NCBI RefSeq assembly: GCF_000013645.1
Contig: NC_007951.1
Span: 2,604,001 to 2,668,000, forward strand
DNA from: Paraburkholderia xenovorans LB400
Lineage (GTDB): Bacteria; Pseudomonadota; Gammaproteobacteria; Burkholderiales; Burkholderiaceae
Direction of reading: 5' to 3'
DNA: 64,000 bases
Shown piece by piece: positions 25,888 to 34,484 of the stretch (position 1 is its first letter; every line of letters starts with the position of its first letter). The notes beneath the pieces are model-generated. The model had not been told where the DNA came from, ran no database searches, and saw only the letters and a program-made list of their open reading frames with translations. Made by a program: the position numbers and the translations under genes.

Positions 25888-27240
25888 ATGAAAGCGCAGC
25901 GCCCGCGTCCCCCGCACTTCAACGGCGAACAGCCGCATGCCGAGTGGCGCGATCACACGTTGCCTTATATCGCCGTGGCCGTGGTGATCGTGCTCGTGGT
26001 CACGCTGGCCGTCTGGCTGATCGATCCGGCGCCGCCCAGAACGATCACCATGAGCGCCGGTCCGCACGAAAGCTCGTTTCTCGTCGCCGCGGAGCAGTAC
26101 CGGAAAATCCTTGCCCGCAACGGCATTACGCTGAACGTGCTGGAGTCCGACGGCTCCGTGCAGAACCTGCACCGTCTGCTGGACCCGAAGCAGCATGTCG
26201 ACATTGCCTTCGTGCAGGGCGGCGTGGCCGACGGCCTCAACACTGCGTCGCTGATGTCGCTCGGCAGCGTCTTCTATATTCCGGTGGTGGTGTTCTATCG
26301 CGGCGCGGGCCTGAACCAGCTTTCGCAACTGGAAGGCAAACGGATCGCGGTGGGCCGCGAAGGCAGCGGCACGCGGCTGCTGGCGCTCAAACTGCTGGAT
26401 GCCAACGGGATCGAGCCGGGCGGCAACACGGCACTGGTGCCGAGCGACGGCTTGCAGGCCGCCACCCAGCTCGTGGCGGGCGAAGTGGACGCGGCGATCC
26501 TGAGCGGCGACTCCGCGACCCGTGGCCTGATGCTGCGCCTGCTCAAGGTGCCGGGCGTGTCGGTCATGAACTTCGCCGAAGCGAGCGCCTATACGCGCCT
26601 CTTTCCCTATCTGGACGAAATCGACCTGCCGGTCGGCGTGCTGGATCTGAAGCGCACCATTCCGCCCGAAACGGTGCATCTGATCAGCCCGACGGTCGAA
26701 CTGGTGGCCCGCAACACGCTGCATCCGGCCATTTCCGACCTGCTGATCGAAGCGGCGCAGGAAGTGCACGGCATGCCGGGGTTATTGCAGCGCGCGGGGC
26801 AATTTCCGAGTCCGGTCGCGCGTGAATATCAGATCAGCGAGGACGCGCAGCGCTACTACAGGACGGGCAAGAGCTTTCTCTACCGCACGCTGCCGTTCTG
26901 GCTGGCGAGCATCGGCGACCGCACGCTGGTTCTGCTGCTGCCGGTGGCCGTGCTGCTGTTTCCGGCCATGCGCCTGATTCCGGCGCTGTACCGCTGGCGG
27001 GTGCGCTCACGCATCTATCGCTATTATGGTTCGCTGATTGCGATCGAACGCGGCGCGCTCGCCGATTCGACCGACGAGGAGCGCAAGCGGCTCTTCGCGG
27101 AACTGGATCAGATCGAGGATTCGTTGAACCGGCTGCGCATGCCGCTCGCTTACGCCGACGCGTTCTATGTACTGCGCGAACACGTCGGCTTCGTGCGCAG
27201 CCGGCTAGCGGCTGCGTCGCGGCAAGGCAGCCACCCCTAG
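25888..27240 (+). CDS. TAXI-family TRAP-type solute-binding protein with two membrane anchors
   Basis: The 450-residue protein has a single helix at residues 25-45, a TAXI-type periplasmic binding domain (TITMSAGPHESSFLVAAEQYRK, then GRIAV-like KRIAVGREGSGTRLLA and AATQLVAGEVDAAILSG), a second membrane helix at about 343-365 and a charged cytoplasmic tail of about 80 residues. Family members bind small carboxylates. No TRAP permease lies next to it, so it may act as a membrane-tethered receptor or work with a distant permease. ACGGAG precedes the start. Confidence 0.8.
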   Translation: MKAQRPRPPHFNGEQPHAEWRDHTLPYIAVAVVIVLVVTLAVWLIDPAPPRTITMSAGPHESSFLVAAEQYRKILARNGITLNVLESDGSVQNLHRLLDPKQHVDIAFVQGGVADGLNTASLMSLGSVFYIPVVVFYRGAGLNQLSQLEGKRIAVGREGSGTRLLALKLLDANGIEPGGNTALVPSDGLQAATQLVAGEVDAAILSGDSATRGLMLRLLKVPGVSVMNFAEASAYTRLFPYLDEIDLPVGVLDLKRTIPPETVHLISPTVELVARNTLHPAISDLLIEAAQEVHGMPGLLQRAGQFPSPVAREYQISEDAQRYYRTGKSFLYRTLPFWLASIGDRTLVLLLPVAVLLFPAMRLIPALYRWRVRSRIYRYYGSLIAIERGALADSTDEERKRLFAELDQIEDSLNRLRMPLAYADAFYVLREHVGFVRSRLAAASRQGSHP

Positions 27241-27256
27241 GCGGGGTGGCGGGTTG

Positions 27257-28111
27257 TTATGCTTCGCGGGTGGCCGGCGCGCTGAGCGGTTCAGCGGTGG
27301 CCTCGTGAGCCGTTCCCTGCGCGGAATCGGGGGCATTTTCCTGCGCGGGGTCCCGGGCGGTTTCTTGCGCGGGTTGATGTGCGCTGTCCTGAGCAGTTGC
27401 CTGCGCCGGTTGATGTGCGCTGTCCTGAGCAGTCGCCTGCGCCGGTTGATGTGCGGCTTGCTGACCACCCGGCGCATTCTCCGCCCCGCCAGCGGCTTGC
27501 GCGCCGCCTTCCGTGGCTGCTCCGGCGGTTGCGGTTGCGCTCGCGTTCCCCGTGCCGGACGCCGCCTTCGGCGCGCCCTTGCCGGCCCGATGCGCCTGCA
27601 GACGCTGCGCGCCGGCGGCTTCCTGCGCCGTGACCTTGCCCGCCTCGGCGCCCGTCAGGTCGACGCGCGCCGCGCCTTCCACCAGACTTTTCCAGTAGCG
27701 GCTGCCACGGCACCATGTCTTGATCGCGTCGCGCAATTCGGCTTCGCTCAACGACAGGTCCTTCGCATGCGCGACGAGATCTTCAAAAATACCGACCTTC
27801 AGCGGCAGCTTGGGCGCCGGATTCTTGGGGAAAGCAATGGGGAAGCGTTTCTGCAGCCGCCCGATCGACTTCACCACCGGATCCACCGGTTTCGCCTCCA
27901 CCGCCGGCTTCGCGCCGGATTCGGCGGCGGGCGCGGCACGGCGCGGCGGCGCGGGCTTGCGGGCAGGCCTCGCGCCCGGCTTGGACGCGTCCTTGGCAGC
28001 CGGCCTGGCGTCCTTCGAAGCAGGCTTGGCGCCGGACCTGGCGGCGGGCGCAGCCTCGCCTCGGGCCGCGGCCAATTGCTTCTTCAGTTCAGCGAGTTGT
28101 TCGAAACCCAT
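27257..28111 (-). CDS. proQ: ProQ/FinO-domain RNA chaperone
   Basis: The 284-residue protein has a FinO/ProQ RNA-binding domain at about residues 80-155, with IGRLQKRFPIAFPKNPAPKLPLKVGIFEDL and RDAIKTWCRGSRYWKSL. It is flanked by an Ala/Lys/Pro-rich basic N-terminal arm and a long Ala/Gln-rich C-terminal tail. ProQ proteins bind structured RNAs and small RNAs. The ATG at 28111 gives the family-like start MGFEQLAELKKQL. The tail is low complexity and includes tandem copies of the peptide AHQPAQATAQDS. Confidence 0.85.
   Translation of the reverse strand: MGFEQLAELKKQLAAARGEAAPAARSGAKPASKDARPAAKDASKPGARPARKPAPPRRAAPAAESGAKPAVEAKPVDPVVKSIGRLQKRFPIAFPKNPAPKLPLKVGIFEDLVAHAKDLSLSEAELRDAIKTWCRGSRYWKSLVEGAARVDLTGAEAGKVTAQEAAGAQRLQAHRAGKGAPKAASGTGNASATATAGAATEGGAQAAGGAENAPGGQQAAHQPAQATAQDSAHQPAQATAQDSAHQPAQETARDPAQENAPDSAQGTAHEATAEPLSAPATREA
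27372..27456 (-). repeat. 36-bp tandem repeat coding the ProQ tail
   Basis: Two nearly perfect 36-bp copies (27372-27407 and 27408-27443, one mismatch) and a 13-bp partial third copy encode repeated AHQPAQATAQDS peptides in the disordered C-terminus. Because the unit is a multiple of three, copy number can change without shifting frame. Confidence 0.9.
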
Positions 28112-28267
28112 AGCGCACAATCGATCGAGAAAGACGAGATTGTAGCAGCGTAAGGAGACACGCTCGCGACGATGCCGCAAGGCACGCCGCGCCGGCCGGC
28201 GCGATGGCCCGGCGCGCTGCGGTTAGACTCGGGGTTTTCCGCTCTCCACGGCCACTTCCGGCGTTTC

Positions 28268-29179
28268 ATGGACCTCAGGCAAATTCAGTATTTCATTGCA
28301 CTTTTCGAAGACGGTTCCGTCACGCGGGCGGCAAAACGGCTCAATATCGTGCAACCCGCGCTCAGCATGCAGATTGCAAAGCTCGAAACCGAATTGCGCC
28401 AGCAGCTCTTCGAGCGCGGGCCGCACGGCATGACGCCGACCGACGCGGCGCGCCAGATGTACCGCCTCTATACGCCGATCATGCGCGACATCGACCGGGC
28501 CCGCGACCAGTTGAGCCGCCAGGATGCGATCGTCACGGGGCGTGTGTCGCTCGGCATGGTGTCGTCGGAGGCGGAAAGCGTGCTGCCGGAGTCGCTCGCC
28601 AGGTTCAACGCGCTGTTCCCGCAGGTGGAAGTGTCGGTCGCCGACGGCTTCAGCGCGCAGCTGATCGACGCGGTCGAGGCGGGCCGGCTGGATGCGGCCG
28701 TCATCAACAAGCCGCGCGGGCGCCTCGCGCTCGACGTGGTGCCGCTGCTCGACGAGGAAATGGTGCTGGTGACGAGCGCCGCGCTCGGCCCCGAGCTGCC
28801 GCCCGCCATCGATCTCACGACGCTGACCGGCATCGAGCTGGTGCTGCCCACGCGCCGCAACGGCCTGCGCGGCGTGCTGGACGCCGCGCTGCTGGCGGCG
28901 GACGTGGTCATCAAGCCGAAGTTCGAAATCGACCTGCTGAACACCATCGTGCAGTTCGTCGAGCAGAGCGCCGTCGCGACGATCCTGCCGCGCGTGGTGG
29001 TGCAGCGCAAAGTGGACGAAGGCGTGCTGCGCGCGCGCACCATCGCCGCGCCGCCGATCGTGCGGCACATCATCCTCGTGAGCCATCCCAAGCGGCCGAT
29101 CGGGCCCGCGGCGCGCGCGCTGATCGACATCATCGGCGAAGAGATCCGGCGCGTGACGACGGGCACGCCCGCCGCGTGA
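28268..29179 (+). CDS. LysR-family regulator, furan cluster paralogue 1
   Basis: This 303-residue LysR protein has the N-terminal winged helix (SVTRAAKRLNIVQPALSMQI) and a substrate-binding domain from about residue 90. Its first 40 residues are identical to those of the LysR encoded at 39979, and similarity continues throughout, so the two are close paralogues. It lies convergent to the end of the furan operon. A furoate or furandicarboxylate inducer is a reasonable inference; hmf-type clusters carry two LysR regulators. Start chosen by family alignment at MDLRQIQYF. Confidence 0.85.
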   Translation: MDLRQIQYFIALFEDGSVTRAAKRLNIVQPALSMQIAKLETELRQQLFERGPHGMTPTDAARQMYRLYTPIMRDIDRARDQLSRQDAIVTGRVSLGMVSSEAESVLPESLARFNALFPQVEVSVADGFSAQLIDAVEAGRLDAAVINKPRGRLALDVVPLLDEEMVLVTSAALGPELPPAIDLTTLTGIELVLPTRRNGLRGVLDAALLAADVVIKPKFEIDLLNTIVQFVEQSAVATILPRVVVQRKVDEGVLRARTIAAPPIVRHIILVSHPKRPIGPAARALIDIIGEEIRRVTTGTPAA

Positions 29180-29215
29180 AACGGTGAAACGCGCCGCAAG
29201 CCGCTTGCCCGCGAA

Positions 29216-30592
29216 CTAGACCGCGTCGCGCGCCGCGACCTGATCGAGTCTGCCGCGCGTTTCCGGCACGATGAACGCGCCGGTCAGGAAGATCACGCTG
29301 ATCGCACCGACGAAGATGGCCAGCGTCACCGGCAATTCGCTCGCGTCTTTCGCCACCAGCGAGACGGCAGTCGGCATCATGCCGCCGATCGCAAAGCCGA
29401 TGTTCCATGAAAGCCCCGTGCCGGTCGCGCGAATCGCGGTCGGAAACCGTTCGTTCAGGAAGATCAGGATCGGCGCGTAGCCCGCGCTGCCGAGCGCGCT
29501 GAGAATCACCGCGTAGACGCCGATCATCGTGATGCTCTGCGCCGTGGGCAGCAGCAGGAAGAGCGCGGGCAACGCGAACAGGCGAATCACCCCGAGCCAG
29601 ATGAAAGCGCTTCTGCGCCCGATGAAGGTGCTCAGATGCCCCGCCGCGACCGAGGCGATCACCACCGCCACGCTGCAGATCAGCAGAATCGCCGCCGCGG
29701 CGCCGTTCGGCGCGTGGCTCACCACCTTGAGGAAGGTCGGCAGATAGCCGGAGGTCAGGTAATAGCCGCTACCGCCGCCGATGGTGAGCAGCAGGTTGAC
29801 CAGAAGGATCGAGCGATAGTCGCTGGAAAACAGCGTGCGCAGCGGCGAGCGCGCCACTTCGACCGGCGCGTCGAGCTTTTGCGCGGCGGCCTTGGCGGCC
29901 TTCTCGGCGGCGAGCTTTTTCCACAGCGGCGATTCCTCGAGACTGCTGAAAACGAACAGCCCGAGCACCGAGCTGATGATGCCGGTGAAGAACATGCAGC
30001 GCCAGCCCCACACCTCGAACGCCGCGCCGGGGAATAGCGCCGACATCGCCAGATACGTGAGCGAGGCGATCAACGCGCCGAGCCCCGCTCCGCCTCCGCC
30101 GATCAGCCCCGACACCGCGCCGCGATATTTCGGCGCGACCGATTCGGTGCCGATGGTATGCGTGGACGCCACTACTCCGCCGACAAACACGCCCTGCACC
30201 AGCCGCAGCACCAGAAACAGGATCGGCGCAACCAGCCCGACCTGCGCGACGGTCGGCAGCACGCCGAACGCCGCCGTGGAAAGGCCCACGCCGACCACGG
30301 CGATGATCATCGCGCCCTTGCGGCCGTGGCGGTCCGCATAGGAGCCGAACCAGGCGGAGCCGAGCGGGCGCATCAGCAAGGTCACGGCAAACGACGCATA
30401 GACCGCGGCGAGCGACAGCATGGCGTGCTCGGACGGGAAGAACAGCCGCCCGACCACCGGCGCGACGAACAGCAATACGAACAGATCGAACAGATCCAGT
30501 GCCCAACCGAGGCACGAGGCCGCGACCGCACCCATCACCTGCCGCTGGTCGACCGCGGGCAAGGCGGCGCCATTTTGCGCTGCTACGGACAT
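29216..30592 (-). CDS. MFS permease, probable furoate transporter (HmfT-like)
   Basis: The 458-residue, 12-helix MFS protein has the motif GSYADRHGRKGAM in loop 2-3 and RFPTAIRATGTGLSWNIGF late in the chain. The ATG at 30592 is 6 bp after AAGGAG; the ATG at 30598 would abut the ribosome site directly and is unlikely. It lies downstream of the hmfE-like gene in the same direction, with a 123-bp gap. Uptake of 2-furoate or furan-2,5-dicarboxylate is inferred from the cluster. Confidence 0.78.
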   Translation of the reverse strand: MSVAAQNGAALPAVDQRQVMGAVAASCLGWALDLFDLFVLLFVAPVVGRLFFPSEHAMLSLAAVYASFAVTLLMRPLGSAWFGSYADRHGRKGAMIIAVVGVGLSTAAFGVLPTVAQVGLVAPILFLVLRLVQGVFVGGVVASTHTIGTESVAPKYRGAVSGLIGGGGAGLGALIASLTYLAMSALFPGAAFEVWGWRCMFFTGIISSVLGLFVFSSLEESPLWKKLAAEKAAKAAAQKLDAPVEVARSPLRTLFSSDYRSILLVNLLLTIGGGSGYYLTSGYLPTFLKVVSHAPNGAAAAILLICSVAVVIASVAAGHLSTFIGRRSAFIWLGVIRLFALPALFLLLPTAQSITMIGVYAVILSALGSAGYAPILIFLNERFPTAIRATGTGLSWNIGFAIGGMMPTAVSLVAKDASELPVTLAIFVGAISVIFLTGAFIVPETRGRLDQVAARDAV

Positions 30593-30715
30593 TGTCATCT
30601 CCTTGACTATTGGCGGGCCGTCTTTCGACCGTGCCCGTTTTCGAGGCACGTTCTTTTCGCGTGCTCTTCTGGTGGTTATCTGGCGTCGGCGGCCGCCCGC
30701 CGGGCGGCGCTCGCG

Positions 30716-31534
30716 CTAGCTGCCGCGGAACACCGGCTTGCGTTTGCCGTGAAAGGCCTCGACGCCTTCGCGGAAATCGTCGGACGTGCGCAGACGGCTA
30801 TAGCAGTGCCCTTCGAGTTCGATCGCGATCGACAACGGCGCGTCTTCGGTGTCGTTGAGGAGCTTTTTCGCGGTGCGCTGGGCAAGCGGCGAGAACGCGC
30901 GCAGTTCGTCCACCAGCGCGTCGGTCGTCGCTTCGAGTTCGGCGTCGGCCACGCATTCGACCGCGATGCCCCACTCGTAGGCCTGCTTGCCCGGAATGCG
31001 GCGCGAGCGCATCACGATGTCCTTGGTGCGGCCGATGCCGACCATCTGCTGCAAGCGCGCCGAGCCGCCCGAGCCCGGAATCTGCCCGAGTTTCTGTTCC
31101 GGCAGCGCGTAGAAGGTGGTGTCGGTGGCAATGCGGAAATCGCACGCGAGCGACAGTTCGAAGCCCACCCCGAAGCAGAAGCCGCGATTGGCGGCGATCA
31201 CCGGCTTCGAGCAGCGCGCGGGCGCGGCGATATTCCAGGCGAGCTTCGACACATGTTCCGGCGACGCTTCGAGAAAGCCCTTGATGTCGCCGCCGCTCGA
31301 AAAGTGCTCGCCCTGGGCGCGCACCACGATCACGCGCACGCGCGGGTCGTCGTCGAGTGCTTCGAAGGCGGCGCGCAACTGGTCGCGTGCATGCATCGAA
31401 ATCACGTTCAGCGGCGGCCGGTGCAGGATGATGTCGGCCCGCTCGCGCGCGGCGTCGATCTCGATGGAAAAGCCGTCGAGATCCTGCAGCAGGCTCTGGC
31501 CGTGATGGCGCAGGTCGGTCGAGAGTTGCGTCAT
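30716..31534 (-). CDS. hmfE: Enoyl-CoA hydratase/isomerase family protein (HmfE-like)
   Basis: The 272-residue crotonase-fold protein has the oxyanion-hole loops GEHFSSGGDIKGF and ANRGFCFGVGFELSLACDF. In hmf clusters the equivalent gene is assigned to 2-oxoglutaroyl-CoA hydrolysis at the end of furoate breakdown. The start at 31534 is preceded by AAGGAG, 4 bp after the CoA ligase stop. Crotonase family is certain; the exact reaction is by analogy. Confidence 0.75.
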   Translation of the reverse strand: MTQLSTDLRHHGQSLLQDLDGFSIEIDAARERADIILHRPPLNVISMHARDQLRAAFEALDDDPRVRVIVVRAQGEHFSSGGDIKGFLEASPEHVSKLAWNIAAPARCSKPVIAANRGFCFGVGFELSLACDFRIATDTTFYALPEQKLGQIPGSGGSARLQQMVGIGRTKDIVMRSRRIPGKQAYEWGIAVECVADAELEATTDALVDELRAFSPLAQRTAKKLLNDTEDAPLSIAIELEGHCYSRLRTSDDFREGVEAFHGKRKPVFRGS

Positions 31535-31538
31535 GGAG

Positions 31539-33116
31539 TTACTCCTTGGTGGTTTCGGTGTGGTTTGCATGGGATTCGCCGCGCCGGTCGGGCTCGTATT
31601 CGCCGGCTGAGAGCTTGCGGCGCAAAATCTTGCCGACCGGCGATTTCGGTATGTCGTCGACGAACACGTATTCGCGCGGACGCTTGAAGTTGACGAGGTT
31701 CGACGTGCGGCAATACGCGTCGAGCGTGTCGGCGTCCACATACTCCCGGCGCTTGACGAAGGCGACCACGCGCTGGCCCCAGCGCTCGTCCTTCACGCCG
31801 GCCACCGCGACCTCGTCGACGGCGGGATGCAGCGACAGCACCGACTCGATATCGACCGGTGAAATGTTCTCGCCGCCGCTGATGATCATGTCGTCGACGC
31901 GGCCCGACACGTACAGGTCGCCTTGCGCGTCGAAGAAACCGGTATCGCCCGTGAAGTACCAGCCGTCGCGCAACGATTTCGCGTTCGCGTCGGGACGGTT
32001 CCAGTAGCCTTCGAAGGCTTCGTCGCCGAGCAGATCGGCGATGATCTGCCCTTCTTCTCCGGCTTGCGCCAGATCCTCGGGCGTGTGGGCTTCGAGCCTG
32101 ACCACGCGCAGGCGCGTGTTGATGCCCGCGCGCCCCGCGCTGCCCGGCTTCTTCGTGGCGTCCTGGTCGATGCTGAAGGTGTAGACCTCGGACGAGCCGT
32201 AGTGATTGACGAACAGCTCCGGTTCGAACGCGGCCGAGAGGCGCTTGAGCAAACCGTCGTTCATCGGCGCGCCGGCAAAGCCGAGCTTTTTCACCGTCGA
32301 GGTATCCGTCGACGCGAAGGCCGCGTCGGCGAGCAGATCGTGATACAGCGTCGGCACCAGATAGAGGCAGGTGAGCTTGTGCTGCGCGATCGCATCGAGT
32401 GCGAAGCGCGCATTCCAGCGGCGCACGCAGACGAACAGGCCGTCCACCAGCGCCATCGAGAGCAGCGAGCGCACGCCCATCGTGTGATAGAGCGGCATCA
32501 CGCCGAGCGTGCGCTCGCCGTGGCCGTACAGATTCTGCGCAACGTGTGCGAGCGCGGCGGCGCGTTCGTGGCGGTGGCGGCGCGGCACGCCCTTGGCCTT
32601 GCCGGTGGTGCCCGAGGTGTAGAGAATCAGCGAGTAGTCGTCGGCATTCGCGCAGGTGCGCCCGGCGTTCGGCGCCTCGGGCTCGCCCCGCGCCATGAGC
32701 GTGTCGAAGTTCGCGGTGCGGCCTTGCGCGTCGTCGAGACCGACCCGCGGCAGACCTTGCGCCGCGACACTTTGCGCGACGGCTTCCGCGCAAACCGGCT
32801 CGTATACGATGGCCTTCACGCCCGCATCGGTCACGCAGTATTCGAGCTCCTCCGGTTTCGCGCGCCAGTTCAACGGCACGATCACCACGCCCGCGAACTG
32901 GCAGGCCCAATGCAGGGTCGCCATTTCCCAGCGGTTTTGCAGCACCACCAGCAGGCGGTCGCCCTGCGCGAGGCCCAGAGCGCGCAGACCTTCGGCGACC
33001 TTCACGATGAGCCGGTGCCACTGCGCGTAAGTCAGCGCCAGTTCGCCGTCCACCAGCGCCAGCGCATTGGGGCTGCGTTCCACGCTTTGCAGAAAGGTTC
33101 GGCCGAGGTCAAGCAT
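31539..33116 (-). CDS. hmfD: Acyl-CoA synthetase, probable 2-furoyl-CoA ligase (HmfD-like)
   Basis: This 525-residue AMP-forming ligase has the P-loop YTSGTTGKAKG, the adenine motif YGSSEVY, GWYFTGDTG and the C-terminal catalytic lysine in PKSPVGKILRRKL. It activates a carboxylate to its CoA thioester. In this cluster the substrate is most likely 2-furoate, giving the substrate for the Mo hydroxylase encoded upstream. It overlaps the Fe-S subunit gene by 8 bp. Confidence 0.8.
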   Translation of the reverse strand: MLDLGRTFLQSVERSPNALALVDGELALTYAQWHRLIVKVAEGLRALGLAQGDRLLVVLQNRWEMATLHWACQFAGVVIVPLNWRAKPEELEYCVTDAGVKAIVYEPVCAEAVAQSVAAQGLPRVGLDDAQGRTANFDTLMARGEPEAPNAGRTCANADDYSLILYTSGTTGKAKGVPRRHRHERAAALAHVAQNLYGHGERTLGVMPLYHTMGVRSLLSMALVDGLFVCVRRWNARFALDAIAQHKLTCLYLVPTLYHDLLADAAFASTDTSTVKKLGFAGAPMNDGLLKRLSAAFEPELFVNHYGSSEVYTFSIDQDATKKPGSAGRAGINTRLRVVRLEAHTPEDLAQAGEEGQIIADLLGDEAFEGYWNRPDANAKSLRDGWYFTGDTGFFDAQGDLYVSGRVDDMIISGGENISPVDIESVLSLHPAVDEVAVAGVKDERWGQRVVAFVKRREYVDADTLDAYCRTSNLVNFKRPREYVFVDDIPKSPVGKILRRKLSAGEYEPDRRGESHANHTETTKE

Positions 33117-33666
33117 GAGCGGCCTCCACGGTCTCGCCGGCCGCGTTGCCTTGTCTGCGCCGCGCCGCCACGTCGAGCACCGCGGCGACGATCGGCGTAT
33201 AGCCCGTACAGCGGCACAGATGGCCGGAGAGCATGTCGCGCACCTGCGCTTCGCTCGGATCCGGCACGCGCCGCAGATAGTCCGCGCACGACATCAGGAT
33301 GCCGGCCGTGCAGAACCCGCACTGCAGCGCATGATGACGCTGGAACGCCTGCTGCAGATCGCCCAGCTGCATGTCGGGCGCGAGTCCCTCCACGGTGTCG
33401 ATGCGGCGTCCCTGCGCCTGCACCGCGAGCATCAGGCACGAGCGTCCCGCCACGCCGTCCACGTGCACCGTGCACGCGCCGCACACGCCGTGCTCGCAGC
33501 CGACGTGGGTGCCGGTCGCGCCCAGCTCGTGACGGATGAAATCCGACAGCAGTTCGCGCGGCTCGCAATAGCCGCTGCATTCACGGCCATTGAGCGTCAG
33601 CGTGACGCGCTGCTGCTCGCCCTGCCGCATGACGTGCACGACGTTGCCGTTCGATGTGTTGCTCAC
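33109..33666 (-). CDS. hmfC: Molybdenum hydroxylase 2Fe-2S subunit (HmfC-like)
   Basis: The 185-residue protein has both [2Fe-2S] clusters of xanthine-oxidase-family small subunits: the plant-type site CEHGVCGACTVHVDG with an earlier-chain partner, and the helical-domain site QCGFCTAGILMSC with HLCRCTGYTPI. It passes electrons from the molybdenum centre to FAD. A GTG start at 33666 with GGAGG upstream overlaps the FAD subunit stop by 4 bp. It belongs to a three-subunit furoyl-CoA dehydrogenase by context. Confidence 0.85.
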   Translation of the reverse strand: MSNTSNGNVVHVMRQGEQQRVTLTLNGRECSGYCEPRELLSDFIRHELGATGTHVGCEHGVCGACTVHVDGVAGRSCLMLAVQAQGRRIDTVEGLAPDMQLGDLQQAFQRHHALQCGFCTAGILMSCADYLRRVPDPSEAQVRDMLSGHLCRCTGYTPIVAAVLDVAARRRQGNAAGETVEAAHA

Positions 33667-34484
33667 TTCGCCTCCTCGATCACGCGCCATCCGAGTTGCC
33701 GGACCAGATGCCGGCGATAGGTCGCGCTGATATGCGCGTCGTCCTGCGCGCCCAGCTTCCAGCTCAAATCGTTCAATGCGCTGCGCAGATCCTCGTCACG
33801 CAAACGCGGCCACTGCTCGACCACCGGCCGGTCCGCCACACCGCCCACCGCGAGGCGGATCGAATCGTCCGTCACCACGGCCGCGCAGGCCACCATCGCG
33901 AAGTCGCCGTGGCGCGCGGAGAATTCCGTGAAGCCGTAGCGCTCGCCTGGCCGCTTGAGCGGAAAGCGTACGGCTTCGACCAGTTCGTCCGGCTCGCGCG
34001 CGGTCATCAACATGCCCTGAAAAAATTCGCCGGCGGGCAGCACACGGTGCTTCTTCTGCGAGCGCAGCATCACGTCGCCGCCGAGCGCCGCCAGCACCAG
34101 CGGCAGTTCCGCGCTCGGGTCGGCATGCGCCACCGAGCCGCACACCGTGCCGCGATTGCGAATCTGGAAGTGCGAGATATGCGGGAACGCCATTGCCAGC
34201 AACGGCACTTCGTCGCGCAGCGATTCGCGCCACTCCACGCTGCCTTGCGTCGCCGCCGCGCCCACCACCAGCAGGCTGGCTTTGTGATCGACGCGCACCG
34301 AGTTCAACTCCTCGGTGCGCGAGATGTCGATCAGCATGCGCGGTTGCGCGAGGCGCATGTTCAACACCGCCATCAGCGACTGGCCGCCCGCCAGCACGCG
34401 CGCGTCTTCGGCGTTGTGCGCGAGGGCGTCGAGCGCATGCTGCGTGGTCATGGCGCGCAGATAATCGAACGGCGCGGGTTTCAT
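33663..34484 (-). CDS. hmfB: Molybdenum hydroxylase FAD subunit (HmfB-like)
   Basis: This 273-residue medium subunit has the FAD-binding motifs VLAGGQSLMAVLNMRLAQP and RNRGTVCGSVAHADPSAELP and the C-terminal CO-dehydrogenase flavoprotein domain. It accepts electrons from the Fe-S subunit. The start at 34484 has a strong CAGGAGA site and overlaps the large-subunit stop by 4 bp. A complete xanthine-oxidase-type trio is formed with its neighbours. Confidence 0.87.
   Translation of the reverse strand: MKPAPFDYLRAMTTQHALDALAHNAEDARVLAGGQSLMAVLNMRLAQPRMLIDISRTEELNSVRVDHKASLLVVGAAATQGSVEWRESLRDEVPLLAMAFPHISHFQIRNRGTVCGSVAHADPSAELPLVLAALGGDVMLRSQKKHRVLPAGEFFQGMLMTAREPDELVEAVRFPLKRPGERYGFTEFSARHGDFAMVACAAVVTDDSIRLAVGGVADRPVVEQWPRLRDEDLRSALNDLSWKLGAQDDAHISATYRRHLVRQLGWRVIEEAK

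Noticed and set aside
29835..30341. Plus-strand frames opposite the MFS gene
   Set aside because: They are Thr/Pro/Ser-rich shadows of a transporter with a recognisable MFS motif.
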